Assembly: GCA_934565795.1 (NCBI GenBank)
Contig: CAKTIM010000001.1
Location: 123,811 to 187,810 of the forward strand
DNA: 64,000 nucleotides
DNA from: an uncultured Oscillospiraceae bacterium
GTDB taxonomy: Bacteria; Bacillota; Clostridia; Oscillospirales; Oscillospiraceae
Reading direction: 5' to 3'
Shown: positions 12,917 to 20,544 of the stretch, piece after piece
How positions within the stretch are numbered: position 1 is the first letter of the stretch
How the letters are laid out: each line of letters opens with the position of its first letter
Notes under the pieces: generated by a model
What the model was told of the DNA's origin: nothing
Databases searched by the model: none
Seen by the model: only the letters and a program-made list of their open reading frames with translations
Translations under genes and position numbers: made by a program

Positions 12917-14143
12917 TCATTTTTCAGGCCGTTTTCTGCTCAGGTAGGTATCCAGCTTTTCCTTCATATTGTCCGGCATCTCCCGCTTCACCGGGCAGCA
13001 CTGGGCGTTGGCCATGCGGTCGGCAAAGGCAATGAGGAAATCAATGTCCTTCGCCATCTGCTCGCCACTCATCACCGCCATGGTATCGTAGCTGTTATGG
13101 ATGGTGGCGGTATTGTTGGGCGCGATGCGGGCAAAGGAGACGGCGGGAATCCCACGGTCTGCAAAGGGGGTGGAATCGCTGGAATAAACCCCCTGCGATG
13201 CCTCCATACCAAAGCCCCGCTCGGCGGCGAAATACTCGATATAGCTCACCAGCTTCTCCTCGGCGGTGGCGCAGGCGATGAATTTACCCATGATGCAGCC
13301 GATCATATCCAGATTGATATTCAGCACGATTTTATCCAGCTCCTGCTCATGGGCGGCACAATAGGCCTTGGAGCCCAGAAGCCCCCGCTCCTCGCAGCCG
13401 CACCAGACGAAGCGCAGGCCATAGCGGTGGGGATTCTTCGCATAGTGCTCTGCCAGCCCCAGCAGTCCCACGGAGCCGGACATATTGTCGTAAGCGCCCT
13501 GAGAAAGCGGGGTGGAATCATAGTGGGCGGTGAACACAATATACTGCTCCGCCTGGCCGGGCATATCCAGCACCACATTCTGGGAGGCGTCGGTGTATTC
13601 CTTCTGCTTCAAGGTGATCTTTGCTGTTTTGGCACCCTTTTGGATCATTGCAATGGCATCCTTGGCGTTGATGTTGACGCCGGGGATCACATTGCCCTTG
13701 CTCACATAGCTGCGAAGCTCCCGGGCGTCGATATCCCGGTCGGTATAGTTGGCGTTGCCGTCGTAGGTGATGAAGCCCGCCGCGCCGTTGGCCAAAATGT
13801 CCTGGTACACCCAGTAGCCCAGATAGCCGTCGATCATCACGATCTTGCCCCGGCACTGGCTCAGCGACCAGGCATCCTTGTTGCGCAGATAATAAAGCGG
13901 GGCCTCCAGCTCTGCGTTACCGGCGCACATATAGCCCTTGCAGGGAATATCCTCCCCATCAATGGTGAGGGTCGCCTCCTCAATGTCCCCCAGGGGCACC
14001 TCAAAGGGCTCCTGCGCCGCCTCCAGACCCCACGCGGCAAGGCGCTGGCACAGATAGTCCGCCGCTTTCTTTTCCGCCGGGCGGCCGCCCACGCGGATGT
14101 AAGCGGTATCGGCAAAGATATTCATGATCTGTTCTGCGTTCAT
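12917..14143 (-). CDS. M28-family zinc aminopeptidase with PA domain
   Basis: A 408-residue metallopeptidase. The complete two-zinc site is visible: His and Asp in TAHYDST, Asp in DNMSGS, Glu-Glu in CGCEERG, Asp in NLDMIG, and a final His in TIHNSYDT. A protease-associated-like insert lies about residues 65-185. No signal peptide is seen, so it is probably cytoplasmic and trims peptides. The start at 14143 follows AGGAGGAAG; an upstream extension to 14191 lacks a ribosome binding site. It has its own promoter. Confidence 0.85.
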   Translation of the reverse strand: MNAEQIMNIFADTAYIRVGGRPAEKKAADYLCQRLAAWGLEAAQEPFEVPLGDIEEATLTIDGEDIPCKGYMCAGNAELEAPLYYLRNKDAWSLSQCRGKIVMIDGYLGYWVYQDILANGAAGFITYDGNANYTDRDIDARELRSYVSKGNVIPGVNINAKDAIAMIQKGAKTAKITLKQKEYTDASQNVVLDMPGQAEQYIVFTAHYDSTPLSQGAYDNMSGSVGLLGLAEHYAKNPHRYGLRFVWCGCEERGLLGSKAYCAAHEQELDKIVLNINLDMIGCIMGKFIACATAEEKLVSYIEYFAAERGFGMEASQGVYSSDSTPFADRGIPAVSFARIAPNNTATIHNSYDTMAVMSGEQMAKDIDFLIAFADRMANAQCCPVKREMPDNMKEKLDTYLSRKRPEK

Positions 14144-14171
14144 AAATCTTCCTCCTCGCTTGAATGGTTCT

Positions 14172-14199
14172 ATCATACCACATTCCGACAATTTTACAA
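14172..14199 (-). promoter_or_regulatory. Promoter of the M28 peptidase gene
   Basis: On the minus strand TTGTAA (14199-14194) and TATGAT (14177-14172) are spaced by 16 bp, immediately after the pepD terminator. Confidence 0.55.
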
Positions 14200-14202
14200 G
14201 GC

Positions 14203-14238
14203 AAAAAACGGGGCCGCCCCATTTTAGGAGGCGGCCCC
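14203..14238 (-). terminator. Terminator of pepD
   Basis: On the minus strand a 9-bp stem of GGGGCCGCC with GGCGGCCCC is followed by TTTTTT at 14208-14203. It separates pepD from the M28 gene. Confidence 0.85.
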
Positions 14239-14254
14239 ATGGTATTTCAGATGC

Positions 14255-15697
14255 TTACAGCGCCTTCAGCACCCGGCACAGGAATTCCCACACCCGGGCG
14301 GTGGAGGCGATCTCCAGCTTTTCGCGGCTGGTGTGGATATCGTGCATCTGCGGCCCGATGGATACGGCATCCAGGCCGGGAAGCTTCTCATTCAGCAGGC
14401 CGCATTCCAGCCCGGCGTGAATGGCCAGCACCTTCGGCTCCTTGCCGAACATCTCGGTGTAAATCTTCACCATGGTCTCACGCAGAACGGAATCCTTGCG
14501 ATACTCCCAGGCGGGATACTCACCCCGCTGGGAATAATTCCCATCATAGAATTCGCAGAGCTTCTTCAGCTGCTCCAGCACATCCTGCTTCTCCTGGTTG
14601 ACGCTGCTGCGCACGGAGAAGGTGGCGCTGAACATCTCGCCCAGCTTGGCAATGCCCAGATTCAGGCTGGTCTGCACCAGGCCGGGGATATCCGCGCTGT
14701 AGCTCTGTACGCCGTTGGGCGCGGCGCACAGCAGCGAAATCACCCGGGAGGTATCCTCGGTGGTCAGGCTGTTGCCGCCCAGGGCGTCCACGTTAAAGGC
14801 CTGAATGGCAGCCTCCGGCTCGTCGTACTGCTCCCTTACCTCTGCCTGCAGCTGGGCGGCGATGTCATTAATCCGCTCCAGGCCGATGCCCATGGCCACC
14901 ACATTGGCCTGGCAGGTGCGGGGAATTGCGTTATCCTGATTGCCGCCGGTATAGGAGGTCAGGCACAGGGGCATCAGCTTCAGGATCCGGCTCATAAATT
15001 CGCCCATCACCTTGTTGGCATTGGCCCGGTTCCTGTGGATATCCGCGCCGGAGTGGCCGCCCCGCAGCCCATCCACGCTCAGGCGGATGCACGGGCCGTA
15101 TACCATCTTCCGCTCCACCTTCAGCGAGATGGTCGCTCTCGCGCCGCCGGCGCAGGAGACTGTGAAGATGCCCTCCTCCTCGGAATCCAGGTTGATAAGC
15201 TTTCTGCCCCTCAGCATGGACACATCGATGGCGTTGGCGCCCAGCATGCCGATCTCCTCATCCACGGTGATGATGATCTCCAGCGGCGGGTGGGGAATGG
15301 TCTTGTCGGCGACCAGCGCCATGGCGTAGGCCACGGCAATTCCGTCGTCGCCGCCCAGGGTGGTGCCGCGGGCATAGACCGAGGTGCCGTCGTGGCACAC
15401 GTCCAGGCCGTCGGTCTGCATATTGATGGGGCAGTCTGCGTCCTTTTCGCAGACCATATCCATATGGCCCTGCAGGATCACCGGCTCGTGATCCGCCATG
15501 CCGCAGGTGCCGTCCACAAACATAATCACATTATTGGTCTCGTCCTGAATATAGCGGATGCCCTGCTCCTTTGCAAAGGCGGCCAGGTAATCGCTGATGG
15601 CCTTGGTATTCCGGGAGCCGTGGGGAATGGCGCACAGCGCCTCAAAATACCCGAACACGGCCTGAGGCTCCAGGCCTGCCAATCTTTTTTCACTCAT
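14255..15697 (-). CDS. pepD: Aminoacyl-histidine dipeptidase, M20 family
   Basis: A 480-residue cytosolic dipeptidase of the PepD type, which cleaves Xaa-His and other dipeptides. The metal site is seen in QGHMDMV (His, Asp), LGGDDGI (Asp), VDEEIGMLGA (Glu-Glu) and the C-terminal IHAGLECG (His); the lid domain carries RGGHSGADIHRNRANA. The start at 15697 follows AAGGAG at 15712-15707. It is monocistronic with its own promoter and terminator. Confidence 0.93.
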   Translation of the reverse strand: MSEKRLAGLEPQAVFGYFEALCAIPHGSRNTKAISDYLAAFAKEQGIRYIQDETNNVIMFVDGTCGMADHEPVILQGHMDMVCEKDADCPINMQTDGLDVCHDGTSVYARGTTLGGDDGIAVAYAMALVADKTIPHPPLEIIITVDEEIGMLGANAIDVSMLRGRKLINLDSEEEGIFTVSCAGGARATISLKVERKMVYGPCIRLSVDGLRGGHSGADIHRNRANANKVMGEFMSRILKLMPLCLTSYTGGNQDNAIPRTCQANVVAMGIGLERINDIAAQLQAEVREQYDEPEAAIQAFNVDALGGNSLTTEDTSRVISLLCAAPNGVQSYSADIPGLVQTSLNLGIAKLGEMFSATFSVRSSVNQEKQDVLEQLKKLCEFYDGNYSQRGEYPAWEYRKDSVLRETMVKIYTEMFGKEPKVLAIHAGLECGLLNEKLPGLDAVSIGPQMHDIHTSREKLEIASTARVWEFLCRVLKAL

Positions 15698-15757
15698 AAT
15701 ATCTGTACTCCTTTCCATGGTGTACGTCAAATCTTGGACTTCTATACAACGCTTCCC

Positions 15758-15786
15758 ATTATACCACCGCCGCAGTCAAATGTCAC
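15758..15786 (-). promoter_or_regulatory. Promoter of pepD
   Basis: On the minus strand GTGACA (15786-15781), a 17-bp spacer and TATAAT (15763-15758) lie about 60 bp before the pepD start. Confidence 0.6.
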
Positions 15787-15793
15787 CCGTCAA

Positions 15794-15829
15794 AATAACA
15801 AAGACCGCAGGAGGAAATCCTGCGGCCGT
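15794..15829 (-). terminator. Terminator of secG
   Basis: On the minus strand CCGCAGGA pairs with TCCTGCGG around a TTTCC loop (15804-15826), followed by TCTTTGTTATTTT. It lies 20 bp after the secG stop. Confidence 0.75.
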
Positions 15830-15848
15830 ATGTTCAATTTATCCTGTA

Positions 15849-16076
15849 TCAAATCAGGCTCAGCACCAGGGTGAGCACAATCCAGACGATCGCAATCCAC
15901 TTGGTAGAGGACGCCAGGATCTGATCCAGGCCGCCCTTCTTGTTCTTGCTGAGATAGGAATCAGAAGAGCCGGACAGAGCGCCGGACAGACCCGCTTCCT
16001 TGCCGGACTGCAGCAGCACGACAACCGTCAGCGCCAGGCTTGCCAGGGCCTCCAGAATGATCAGAAAAGTTCTCAT
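15849..16076 (-). CDS. secG: Preprotein translocase subunit SecG
   Basis: A 75-residue two-helix protein of the SecYEG channel. It has the family form: helix 1 (FLIILEALASLALTVVVLLQ), the loop SGKEAGLSGALSGSSDSYLSKNKKGGLDQIL, then helix 2. The start at 16076 follows GGAGGGAGG; a longer frame to 16190 has no ribosome binding site. Monocistronic. Confidence 0.92.
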   Translation of the reverse strand: MRTFLIILEALASLALTVVVLLQSGKEAGLSGALSGSSDSYLSKNKKGGLDQILASSTKWIAIVWIVLTLVLSLI

Positions 16077-16161
16077 ATTACCTAACCTCCCTCCGCACCA
16101 TTCGCGGACAGCGAATATGATACGGCTTGCCAGCAGTCGGCAAACCACACTTGTAAGAGCC

Positions 16162-16190
16162 AGTATATCACAATGGTACGGAAAAAGCAA
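16162..16190 (-). promoter_or_regulatory. Promoter of secG
   Basis: On the minus strand TTGCTT (16190-16185), a 17-bp spacer and TATACT (16167-16162) lie about 85 bp before the secG start. Confidence 0.6.
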
Positions 16191-16247
16191 GTATTTTTCC
16201 TGATTTCCTGAAAAAACACCGCAGATGCTCCCGCCCAGGCAGGGCGC

Positions 16248-17375
16248 TTACTTCTGCACCCAGTTCCCCGTGGCCAGGCAATTGAGGTAGCTCTCGATGA
16301 AGGGATCCAGCGCGCCGTCCATTACCGCGTTGACATTGGAGGTCTCGCAGCCGGTGCGGGTGTCCTTGACCAGGGTATAGGGCATGAACACATAGTTGCG
16401 AATCTGGCTGCCCCACTCGATCTTCTGCTGCACACCCTTGATGTCGGAAATCTTATCCAGGTGCTCCCGCTCCTTGATCTCCACCAGCTTGCTGCGCAGC
16501 ATCCGCAGACAGGTCTCCTTATTCTGGAACTGGCTGCGCTCGGTCTGGCAGGATACCACAATGCCGGTGGCCTTGTGGATCAGGCGGACGGCAGAGGAGG
16601 TCTTGTTGATGTGCTGGCCGCCCGCGCCGGAGGAGCGGTAGACCTGCATTTCATAATCCTCCGGGCGAATCTCCACATCCTGGCTATCATCCTCAATATC
16701 CGGGATCACCTCAATGGCGGAGAAGGAGGTCTGGCGGCGGGCATTGGCATCAAAGGGGGACACGCGAACCAGGCGGTGCACCCCGTTCTCTCCCTTCAGG
16801 AAGCCGTAGGCGTTCTCGCCCTCGATCATAATATCGGCGGATTTCAGGCCCGCCTCGTCGCCCTCCAGATAGTCCAGAATCTTATAGGTGAAGCCATGGC
16901 GCTCCGCCCAGCGGGTGTACATTCGATAGAGCATCTGGCACCAGTCCTGGGCCTCGGTGCCGCCTGCACCGGCGTGAAAGCTCATCAGCGCATTGTTCTT
17001 ATCATAGTGTCCCGTCAGCAGGGTCTCCAGGCGGCAGACCTCCATCTCCTCGGCCAGGGTTTCGTAGCCGGTCTGAAGCTCCTCCAGCATGGAGTCGTCG
17101 TCCTCCTCCGCTGCCATTTCGCAGATGGTCATCAGGTCATCCCAGGTGGTGCGCATCTTTTCATAGCGCTCGATCTTCGCCTCCGTCTGGCGGGTCTTGA
17201 CGGCGACCTTCTGGCTCTTCTCCGGGTCGTCCCAGAAGCCGGGAGCCTCCTGCATGGCATGGAGCCGCTCCAGCTCGCTGCGCAGCCCCTCCACATTCAA
17301 AGAATCAGCCAGCCCGTCCAGGGCGGGGCGGCAGTCGTTCAGTTTCTGCCTGTAGGTATCAAAAGCAATATTCAT
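16248..17375 (-). CDS. prfB: Peptide chain release factor 2, without programmed frameshift
   Basis: The 375-residue class I release factor for UGA and UAA. It has the SPF anticodon-mimic tripeptide (VRVSPFDANARRQTSF) and the GGQ hydrolysis motif (SSGAGGQHINKTSSAVR). The whole protein, including the 24-residue N-terminal segment that in many bacteria precedes an in-frame UGA, is encoded in one frame, so the usual +1 autoregulatory frameshift is absent. It has its own promoter at 17410-17438. Confidence 0.96.
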   Translation of the reverse strand: MNIAFDTYRQKLNDCRPALDGLADSLNVEGLRSELERLHAMQEAPGFWDDPEKSQKVAVKTRQTEAKIERYEKMRTTWDDLMTICEMAAEEDDDSMLEELQTGYETLAEEMEVCRLETLLTGHYDKNNALMSFHAGAGGTEAQDWCQMLYRMYTRWAERHGFTYKILDYLEGDEAGLKSADIMIEGENAYGFLKGENGVHRLVRVSPFDANARRQTSFSAIEVIPDIEDDSQDVEIRPEDYEMQVYRSSGAGGQHINKTSSAVRLIHKATGIVVSCQTERSQFQNKETCLRMLRSKLVEIKEREHLDKISDIKGVQQKIEWGSQIRNYVFMPYTLVKDTRTGCETSNVNAVMDGALDPFIESYLNCLATGNWVQK

Positions 17376-17409
17376 CGTAATCTCTCACTTTTTCAGCATA
17401 GTTTGGAAT

Positions 17410-17438
17410 ATTATAACCGAATTTCCCGCTTCTGTAAA
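17410..17438 (-). promoter_or_regulatory. Promoter of prfB
   Basis: On the minus strand TTTACA (17438-17433), a 17-bp spacer and a perfect TATAAT (17415-17410) lie 35 bp before the prfB start. Confidence 0.75.
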
Positions 17439-17485
17439 GACCCGAATTGGGTTTTCCTCCCCTTTTCAGGAATTATTGTGCCCCG

Positions 17486-17566
17486 TCACCGTTCGCTGAC
17501 GGTTTTTTCCTCGTCCCCGAAAACGTAATCGTCAATATCCCATTCCCGTCCGTCCAGGCTTTCCAT
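17486..17566 (-). CDS. Possible 26-residue acidic microprotein
   Basis: A short frame with a start at 17566 preceded by GGGAGGG at about 7 nt. The product is very acidic (begins MESLDGREWDIDDYVFG). It lies in the 318-bp gap between prfB and tRNA-Ser. No family was recognised; the ribosome binding site is the only support, and it may be spurious. Confidence 0.25.
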   Translation of the reverse strand: MESLDGREWDIDDYVFGDEEKTVSER

Positions 17567-17654
17567 TTCTATCCCTCCCATAAAAAAGCATTGGACAGTA
17601 TATGCGCGCACATACGCAAAATGTCCGCCCCCGTTTTTCCGGCCGACGCACCAC

Positions 17655-17683
17655 TTGACTTTGTGCTGCAATAATGGTATATT
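17655..17683 (+). promoter_or_regulatory. Promoter of tRNA-Ser
   Basis: TTGACT (17655-17660), a 17-bp spacer and TATATT (17678-17683) lie 10 bp before the mature tRNA 5' end. Confidence 0.7.
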
Positions 17684-17693
17684 TTATGGGCAT

Positions 17694-17782
17694 GGAGAGA
17701 TGTCCGAGTGGTTTAAGGAGCCAGTCTTGAAAACTGGTGATGCGGCAACGCACCATGGGTTCGAATCCCATTCTCTCCGCCA
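17694..17782 (+). tRNA. tRNA-Ser (anticodon UGA)
   Basis: The acceptor stem GGAGAGA pairs with TCTCTCC (17772-17778). The anticodon arm CCAGT-CTTGAAA-ACTGG gives anticodon TGA. A long variable arm is present, GGTTCGAATCC forms the T arm, and CCA is encoded at 17780-17782. At 89 nt it is a normal type II tRNA. Confidence 0.96.
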
Positions 17783-17788
17783 GACAAA

Positions 17789-17826
17789 AGCGCCTCTCCT
17801 GCCCAAGCGGACGGGAGAGGCTTCTT
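17789..17826 (+). terminator. Terminator of tRNA-Ser
   Basis: GCCTCTCC (17793-17800 region) pairs with GGAGAGGC, followed by TTCTTATATT. It lies just after the CCA end. Confidence 0.6.
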
Positions 17827-17881
17827 ATATTGGGCAGGTTTTCCGCTGTAGGCCTGTCAGGCAGGCGAAACGAGGTGACAC

Positions 17882-18490
17882 ATGAATTTTCAATATGTAA
17901 TAAACCGCCTTTTTCATAAGGACGCCTGGATGAAGGCATTGAATCACGGCGGTGAAAATCCGGGGTATAAAGCCCTTTCTGAGCTGTCCATGCAGGTTAT
18001 TCTTGCGCACTACACCGCAATCATTCAGGCCACCGGCGAAATCCGCAGCGGCCAGGCCGCCAGCGACTCCCCGGCCCGGGTGGAGGAAATCCTCTGCCGG
18101 ACGGAGCGGCTCCTGCCGCTGCTCCCCTACGCGACCCCCGCCCAGCAAAGGCTGATTGCCGACGCCCAGCGCACCGCGCAATATGCCCAATCCATCACCC
18201 CGCCCCCATCAAGGGAGCCGCGTCGGACGGAAATCACCTACTACAGCGTCCACATTCCCACCATGAATGGCCGGTTTTACTACCTCGGCACCCAGCAATA
18301 CCATCCCGGAGACATCGTCACCATTCCATTCGGCGGAGAAAACAAGCTGACCTGCGGCATCGTGGAGGAGGTCTTCTGCAAGGACTACTGGAAAATGCCC
18401 CTGCCCCTGTGGAAAATGAAATACATCGACGCCACAGCCCCGCAGGAGATCGCGGAGGAATATTGGCGGCAGAAGGAAGCGCACCTTTGA
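17882..18490 (+). CDS. Orphan protein with a PriA N-domain-like C-terminal half
   Basis: A 202-residue soluble protein. Residues about 1-105 are helical and Ala-rich, without a recognised family. Residues about 118-165 (YYSVHIPTMNGRFYYL then HPGDIVTIPFGGENKLTCGIVEEV) resemble the beta-rich 3' DNA end-binding domain at the N-terminus of primosome helicase PriA. No helicase part follows. The start follows GAGGTGA. The gene lies alone between tRNA-Ser and an integrase remnant. The PriA-like reading is a by-eye resemblance only. Confidence 0.6.
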   Translation: MNFQYVINRLFHKDAWMKALNHGGENPGYKALSELSMQVILAHYTAIIQATGEIRSGQAASDSPARVEEILCRTERLLPLLPYATPAQQRLIADAQRTAQYAQSITPPPSREPRRTEITYYSVHIPTMNGRFYYLGTQQYHPGDIVTIPFGGENKLTCGIVEEVFCKDYWKMPLPLWKMKYIDATAPQEIAEEYWRQKEAHL

Positions 18491-18612
18491 AAGCAAAGGA
18501 AAAAAGCCGCCCCACATCGTAGTCGTGCAATGCTGCCAATGCTTCCTGGTGCTTTCCTGCTCCGCTTTCAACTACGGTTTATCGGTCAAATACACTGATA
18601 CTATCAGAACGT
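18491..18612. other. AT-rich intergenic stretch before the integrase remnant
   Basis: No gene or clear signal is visible. Base composition turns AT-rich here compared with the flanking genes, and stays so to about 19010, marking a probable foreign or decayed insert. Confidence 0.4.
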
Positions 18613-18780
18613 TTATTCTGGAAAATAAAGTATGATTAACGAAGTAAAAGCAATCGAAATTATAAACAAATATTTGTACTTAATTTTCCCGTCGAACCCG
18701 CGTCCGATAGAAACTCTGCCAGACCATGTGCCACTCTCTCGTTGAACAATTGTTCCTGTTCCCTTTTCTCGTCTTTGCAT
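18613..18780 (-). pseudogene. Truncated tyrosine integrase (N-terminal arm-binding fragment)
   Basis: A 55-residue frame starting at 18780 after GGAGG. Residues 1-38 (MQRREKGTGTIVQRESGTW, then SGRVSIGRGFDGKIKYKY) match the start of Tn916/phage-type integrases, the AP2-like arm-site DNA-binding domain. After that the sequence turns hydrophobic and stops, with no core-binding or catalytic domain anywhere nearby. This is the 5' stub of a lost mobile element, next to tRNA genes in AT-rich DNA. Confidence 0.65.
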
Positions 18781-18806
18781 TGTGATACCTCCGATAAAGA
18801 TCAGAT

Positions 18807-18846
18807 AGATATACAGACCGGGTTTCGTATATCTATATGTATATCT
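18807..18846. repeat. Short iterated sites upstream of the integrase stub
   Basis: The octamer GTATATCT occurs at 18827-18834 and 18839-18846 (12-bp period) and inverted as AGATATAC at 18807-18814. They sit directly upstream of the integrase stub and could be arm-type recombination or operator sites of the lost element. Confidence 0.45.
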
Positions 18847-19006
18847 ATTTTCTGATACTCCCCAGTAAAACCTGGTCTTTTTCAGCAAATAACCGAACAC
18901 TCGTTCGTGTATAGGCATATGGTATCACAAATTTGGTGCAAAGTAAAGAGGGAGAAATAGTTAAATTTTTACCTGATTTTCAGCTTTATCCTGCAAAAAT
19001 AGAGAG

Positions 19007-19041
19007 AAAAAGTCCTGTGTGAAAGGAGCTTCACACAGGAC
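19007..19041 (-). terminator. Terminator of the tRNA operon
   Basis: On the minus strand GTCCTGTGTGAA pairs with TTCACACAGGAC (12 bp, 6-nt loop), followed by TTTTTC. It lies 5 bp after the tRNA-Cys CCA end. Confidence 0.9.
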
Positions 19042-19045
19042 ATTC

Positions 19046-19120
19046 TGGAGGTACCGCCCAGATTTGAACTGGGGAATGAGGGTTTTGCAGACCCTTGCCT
19101 TACCACTTGGCTACGGTACC
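19046..19120 (-). tRNA. tRNA-Cys (anticodon GCA)
   Basis: Acceptor GGTACCG pairs with CGGTACC; the anticodon loop CTGCAAA gives GCA; T is the discriminator and CCA is encoded. It is the last gene of a five-tRNA operon on the minus strand. Confidence 0.96.
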
Positions 19121-19125
19121 ATATG

Positions 19126-19158
19126 AAATAAGGAACGCAAGTGGCGTTCCTTATTTTT
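19126..19158. other. Hairpin between tRNA-Gly and tRNA-Cys
   Basis: AATAAGGAACGC and GCGTTCCTTATT form a 12-bp stem inside the tRNA operon. On the plus strand it is followed by seven T, so it could stop antisense transcription; on the minus strand it has only a weak T run and could attenuate tRNA-Cys or guide processing. Confidence 0.5.
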
Positions 19159-19159
19159 T

Positions 19160-19235
19160 TGGAGCGGGTGACGAGGCTCGAACTCGCTACCTCCACCTTG
19201 GCAAGGTGGCGCTCTACCAGATGAGCTACACCCGC
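19160..19235 (-). tRNA. tRNA-Gly (anticodon GCC)
   Basis: Acceptor GCGGGTG pairs with CACCCGC; the anticodon arm CCACC-TTGCCAA-GGTGG gives GCC; discriminator T and CCA are encoded. Confidence 0.96.
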
Positions 19236-19238
19236 ATC

Positions 19239-19314
<76 letters not shown>

Positions 19315-19361
19315 ATGTCGAGCGGAATCTGTATTCCACTCGGATGCGAAAAGTATTAAAA

Positions 19362-19438
19362 TGGCGACCCGGAACGGACTCGAACCGTCGACCTCCAGCG
19401 TGACAGGCTGGCGTGCTAACCGACTGCACCACCGGGCC
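19362..19438 (-). tRNA. tRNA-Asp (anticodon GTC)
   Basis: Acceptor GGCCCGG pairs with CCGGGTC (one G-T pair); the anticodon arm CCAGC-CTGTCAC-GCTGG gives GTC; discriminator G and CCA are encoded. Confidence 0.96.
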
Positions 19439-19445
19439 AGGTAAA

Positions 19446-19521
19446 TGGTGGGAACAACAGGGCTCGAACCTGTGACCCCATGCTTGTAAGGCATGTGCTC
19501 TCCCAGCTGAGCTATGCTCCC
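19446..19521 (-). tRNA. tRNA-Val (anticodon TAC)
   Basis: Acceptor GGGAGCA pairs with TGTTCCC; the anticodon arm CATGC-CTTACAA-GCATG gives TAC; discriminator A and CCA are encoded. It is the first gene of the tRNA operon. Confidence 0.96.
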
Positions 19522-19562
19522 AAGGGACTTGCCGCCGTGTGTTCCCCTCAGCGACGGGATTC

Positions 19563-19591
19563 ATTATACACGGAAGCCCCTGTTTTGTCAA
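19563..19591 (-). promoter_or_regulatory. Perfect consensus promoter of the tRNA operon
   Basis: On the minus strand TTGACA (19591-19586), exactly 17 bp, then TATAAT (19568-19563): both boxes and the spacing are the SigA consensus. The transcript would start about 35 bp before tRNA-Val. Confidence 0.92.
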
Positions 19592-19665
19592 GCAATTTTC
19601 CCAATTTTTTTCAAAAATATTATTGGGTCGAATGCCCGCCGTTTCCCACCAAAAGGGGCGGAATA

Positions 19666-20544
19666 TCAGATTTTTTCCAGCAACGCCCGGATATCCTCCG
19701 GGGTGAATTGGTACACGGTGTCGCAAAACTGGCACTCCACAGGGAAGGTCTTGCCCTCCTGCTCAATCTCCTCCAGCTCGGCTCTGCCCAGGCTGAGCAG
19801 GGCGCTTTCCACCCGGCTGCGGGAGCAGTAGCATTTATAGGCAACCTCCACGGTATCCAGGAACACCACACCCAGGTCGCCGAACACCTGGCCCAGGATA
19901 TCCTCCGGGGTCATGCCCTGCTCCAGCATGGGGGTGACGGCTCCGGCCCGGTGGATGCCCTGCTCCACCTTGTCGATCACCTCGTCCGGCGCGCCGGGGA
20001 GCAGCTGGACGATATAGCCCCCCGCCACCTTGACGCTCAAATCCCGGTCCACCAGCACGCCCAGGGCGCAGGCGGTGGGGGTTTGCTCGCTCTGGGCAAA
20101 GTAGGCGGTCACATCGTCCGCGATCTCGCCGGATACCAGCGCAGTAGAGCCGACATACGGCTCCTTCAGCTGGAGGTCACGGATCACCGTCAGGGTGCCG
20201 TCCGTGCCCACGGTGGCGCCCACATCCAGCTTACCGGGGTATTTCTCCACCAGTGGCACCCGCGGCTCCGTCACGCAGCCGCGCACGTTGCCCACAGCAT
20301 CGGACACCACGGTGATGGTGCCGATGGGGCCGCCGCCGCGAACCTGCATGGTCATGGAGCCATCCTCCACCTTCTGCATATTGCCCATCATGGAGGCAGC
20401 CGTCAGCACCCGACCCAGGGCCGCAGTGGCGTTAGGGGTGGTGTGGTGAATCTGGGCGGCCCGGCGGACAATTTCCGTGGAGCGGATTGCTACCACCTTT
20501 ACAAAGCCATCCATGCTCATGCCGCGAACAAGATAATCTTTCAT
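19666..20544 (-). CDS. hslO: Redox-regulated chaperone Hsp33
   Basis: A 292-residue holdase chaperone switched on by disulfide formation. The C-terminal zinc centre CxC-x(30)-CxxC is intact (C238, C240, C271, C274), so redox switching is expected. The N-terminal part shows the family patterns ALGRVLTAASMMG and VRGGGPIGTITVVSDAVGNVRGCV. The start overlaps the stop of the upstream methyltransferase by 4 bp; both form a two-gene operon. Confidence 0.95.
   Translation of the reverse strand: MKDYLVRGMSMDGFVKVVAIRSTEIVRRAAQIHHTTPNATAALGRVLTAASMMGNMQKVEDGSMTMQVRGGGPIGTITVVSDAVGNVRGCVTEPRVPLVEKYPGKLDVGATVGTDGTLTVIRDLQLKEPYVGSTALVSGEIADDVTAYFAQSEQTPTACALGVLVDRDLSVKVAGGYIVQLLPGAPDEVIDKVEQGIHRAGAVTPMLEQGMTPEDILGQVFGDLGVVFLDTVEVAYKCYCSRSRVESALLSLGRAELEEIEQEGKTFPVECQFCDTVYQFTPEDIRALLEKI

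Noticed and set aside
17300..17375. A CTTTGA heptamer-like site near the prfB start, as in programmed frameshifting
   Set aside because: It is in a different phase from that required: a +1 shift there would not give the RF2 frame, and the gene is already open from its ATG.
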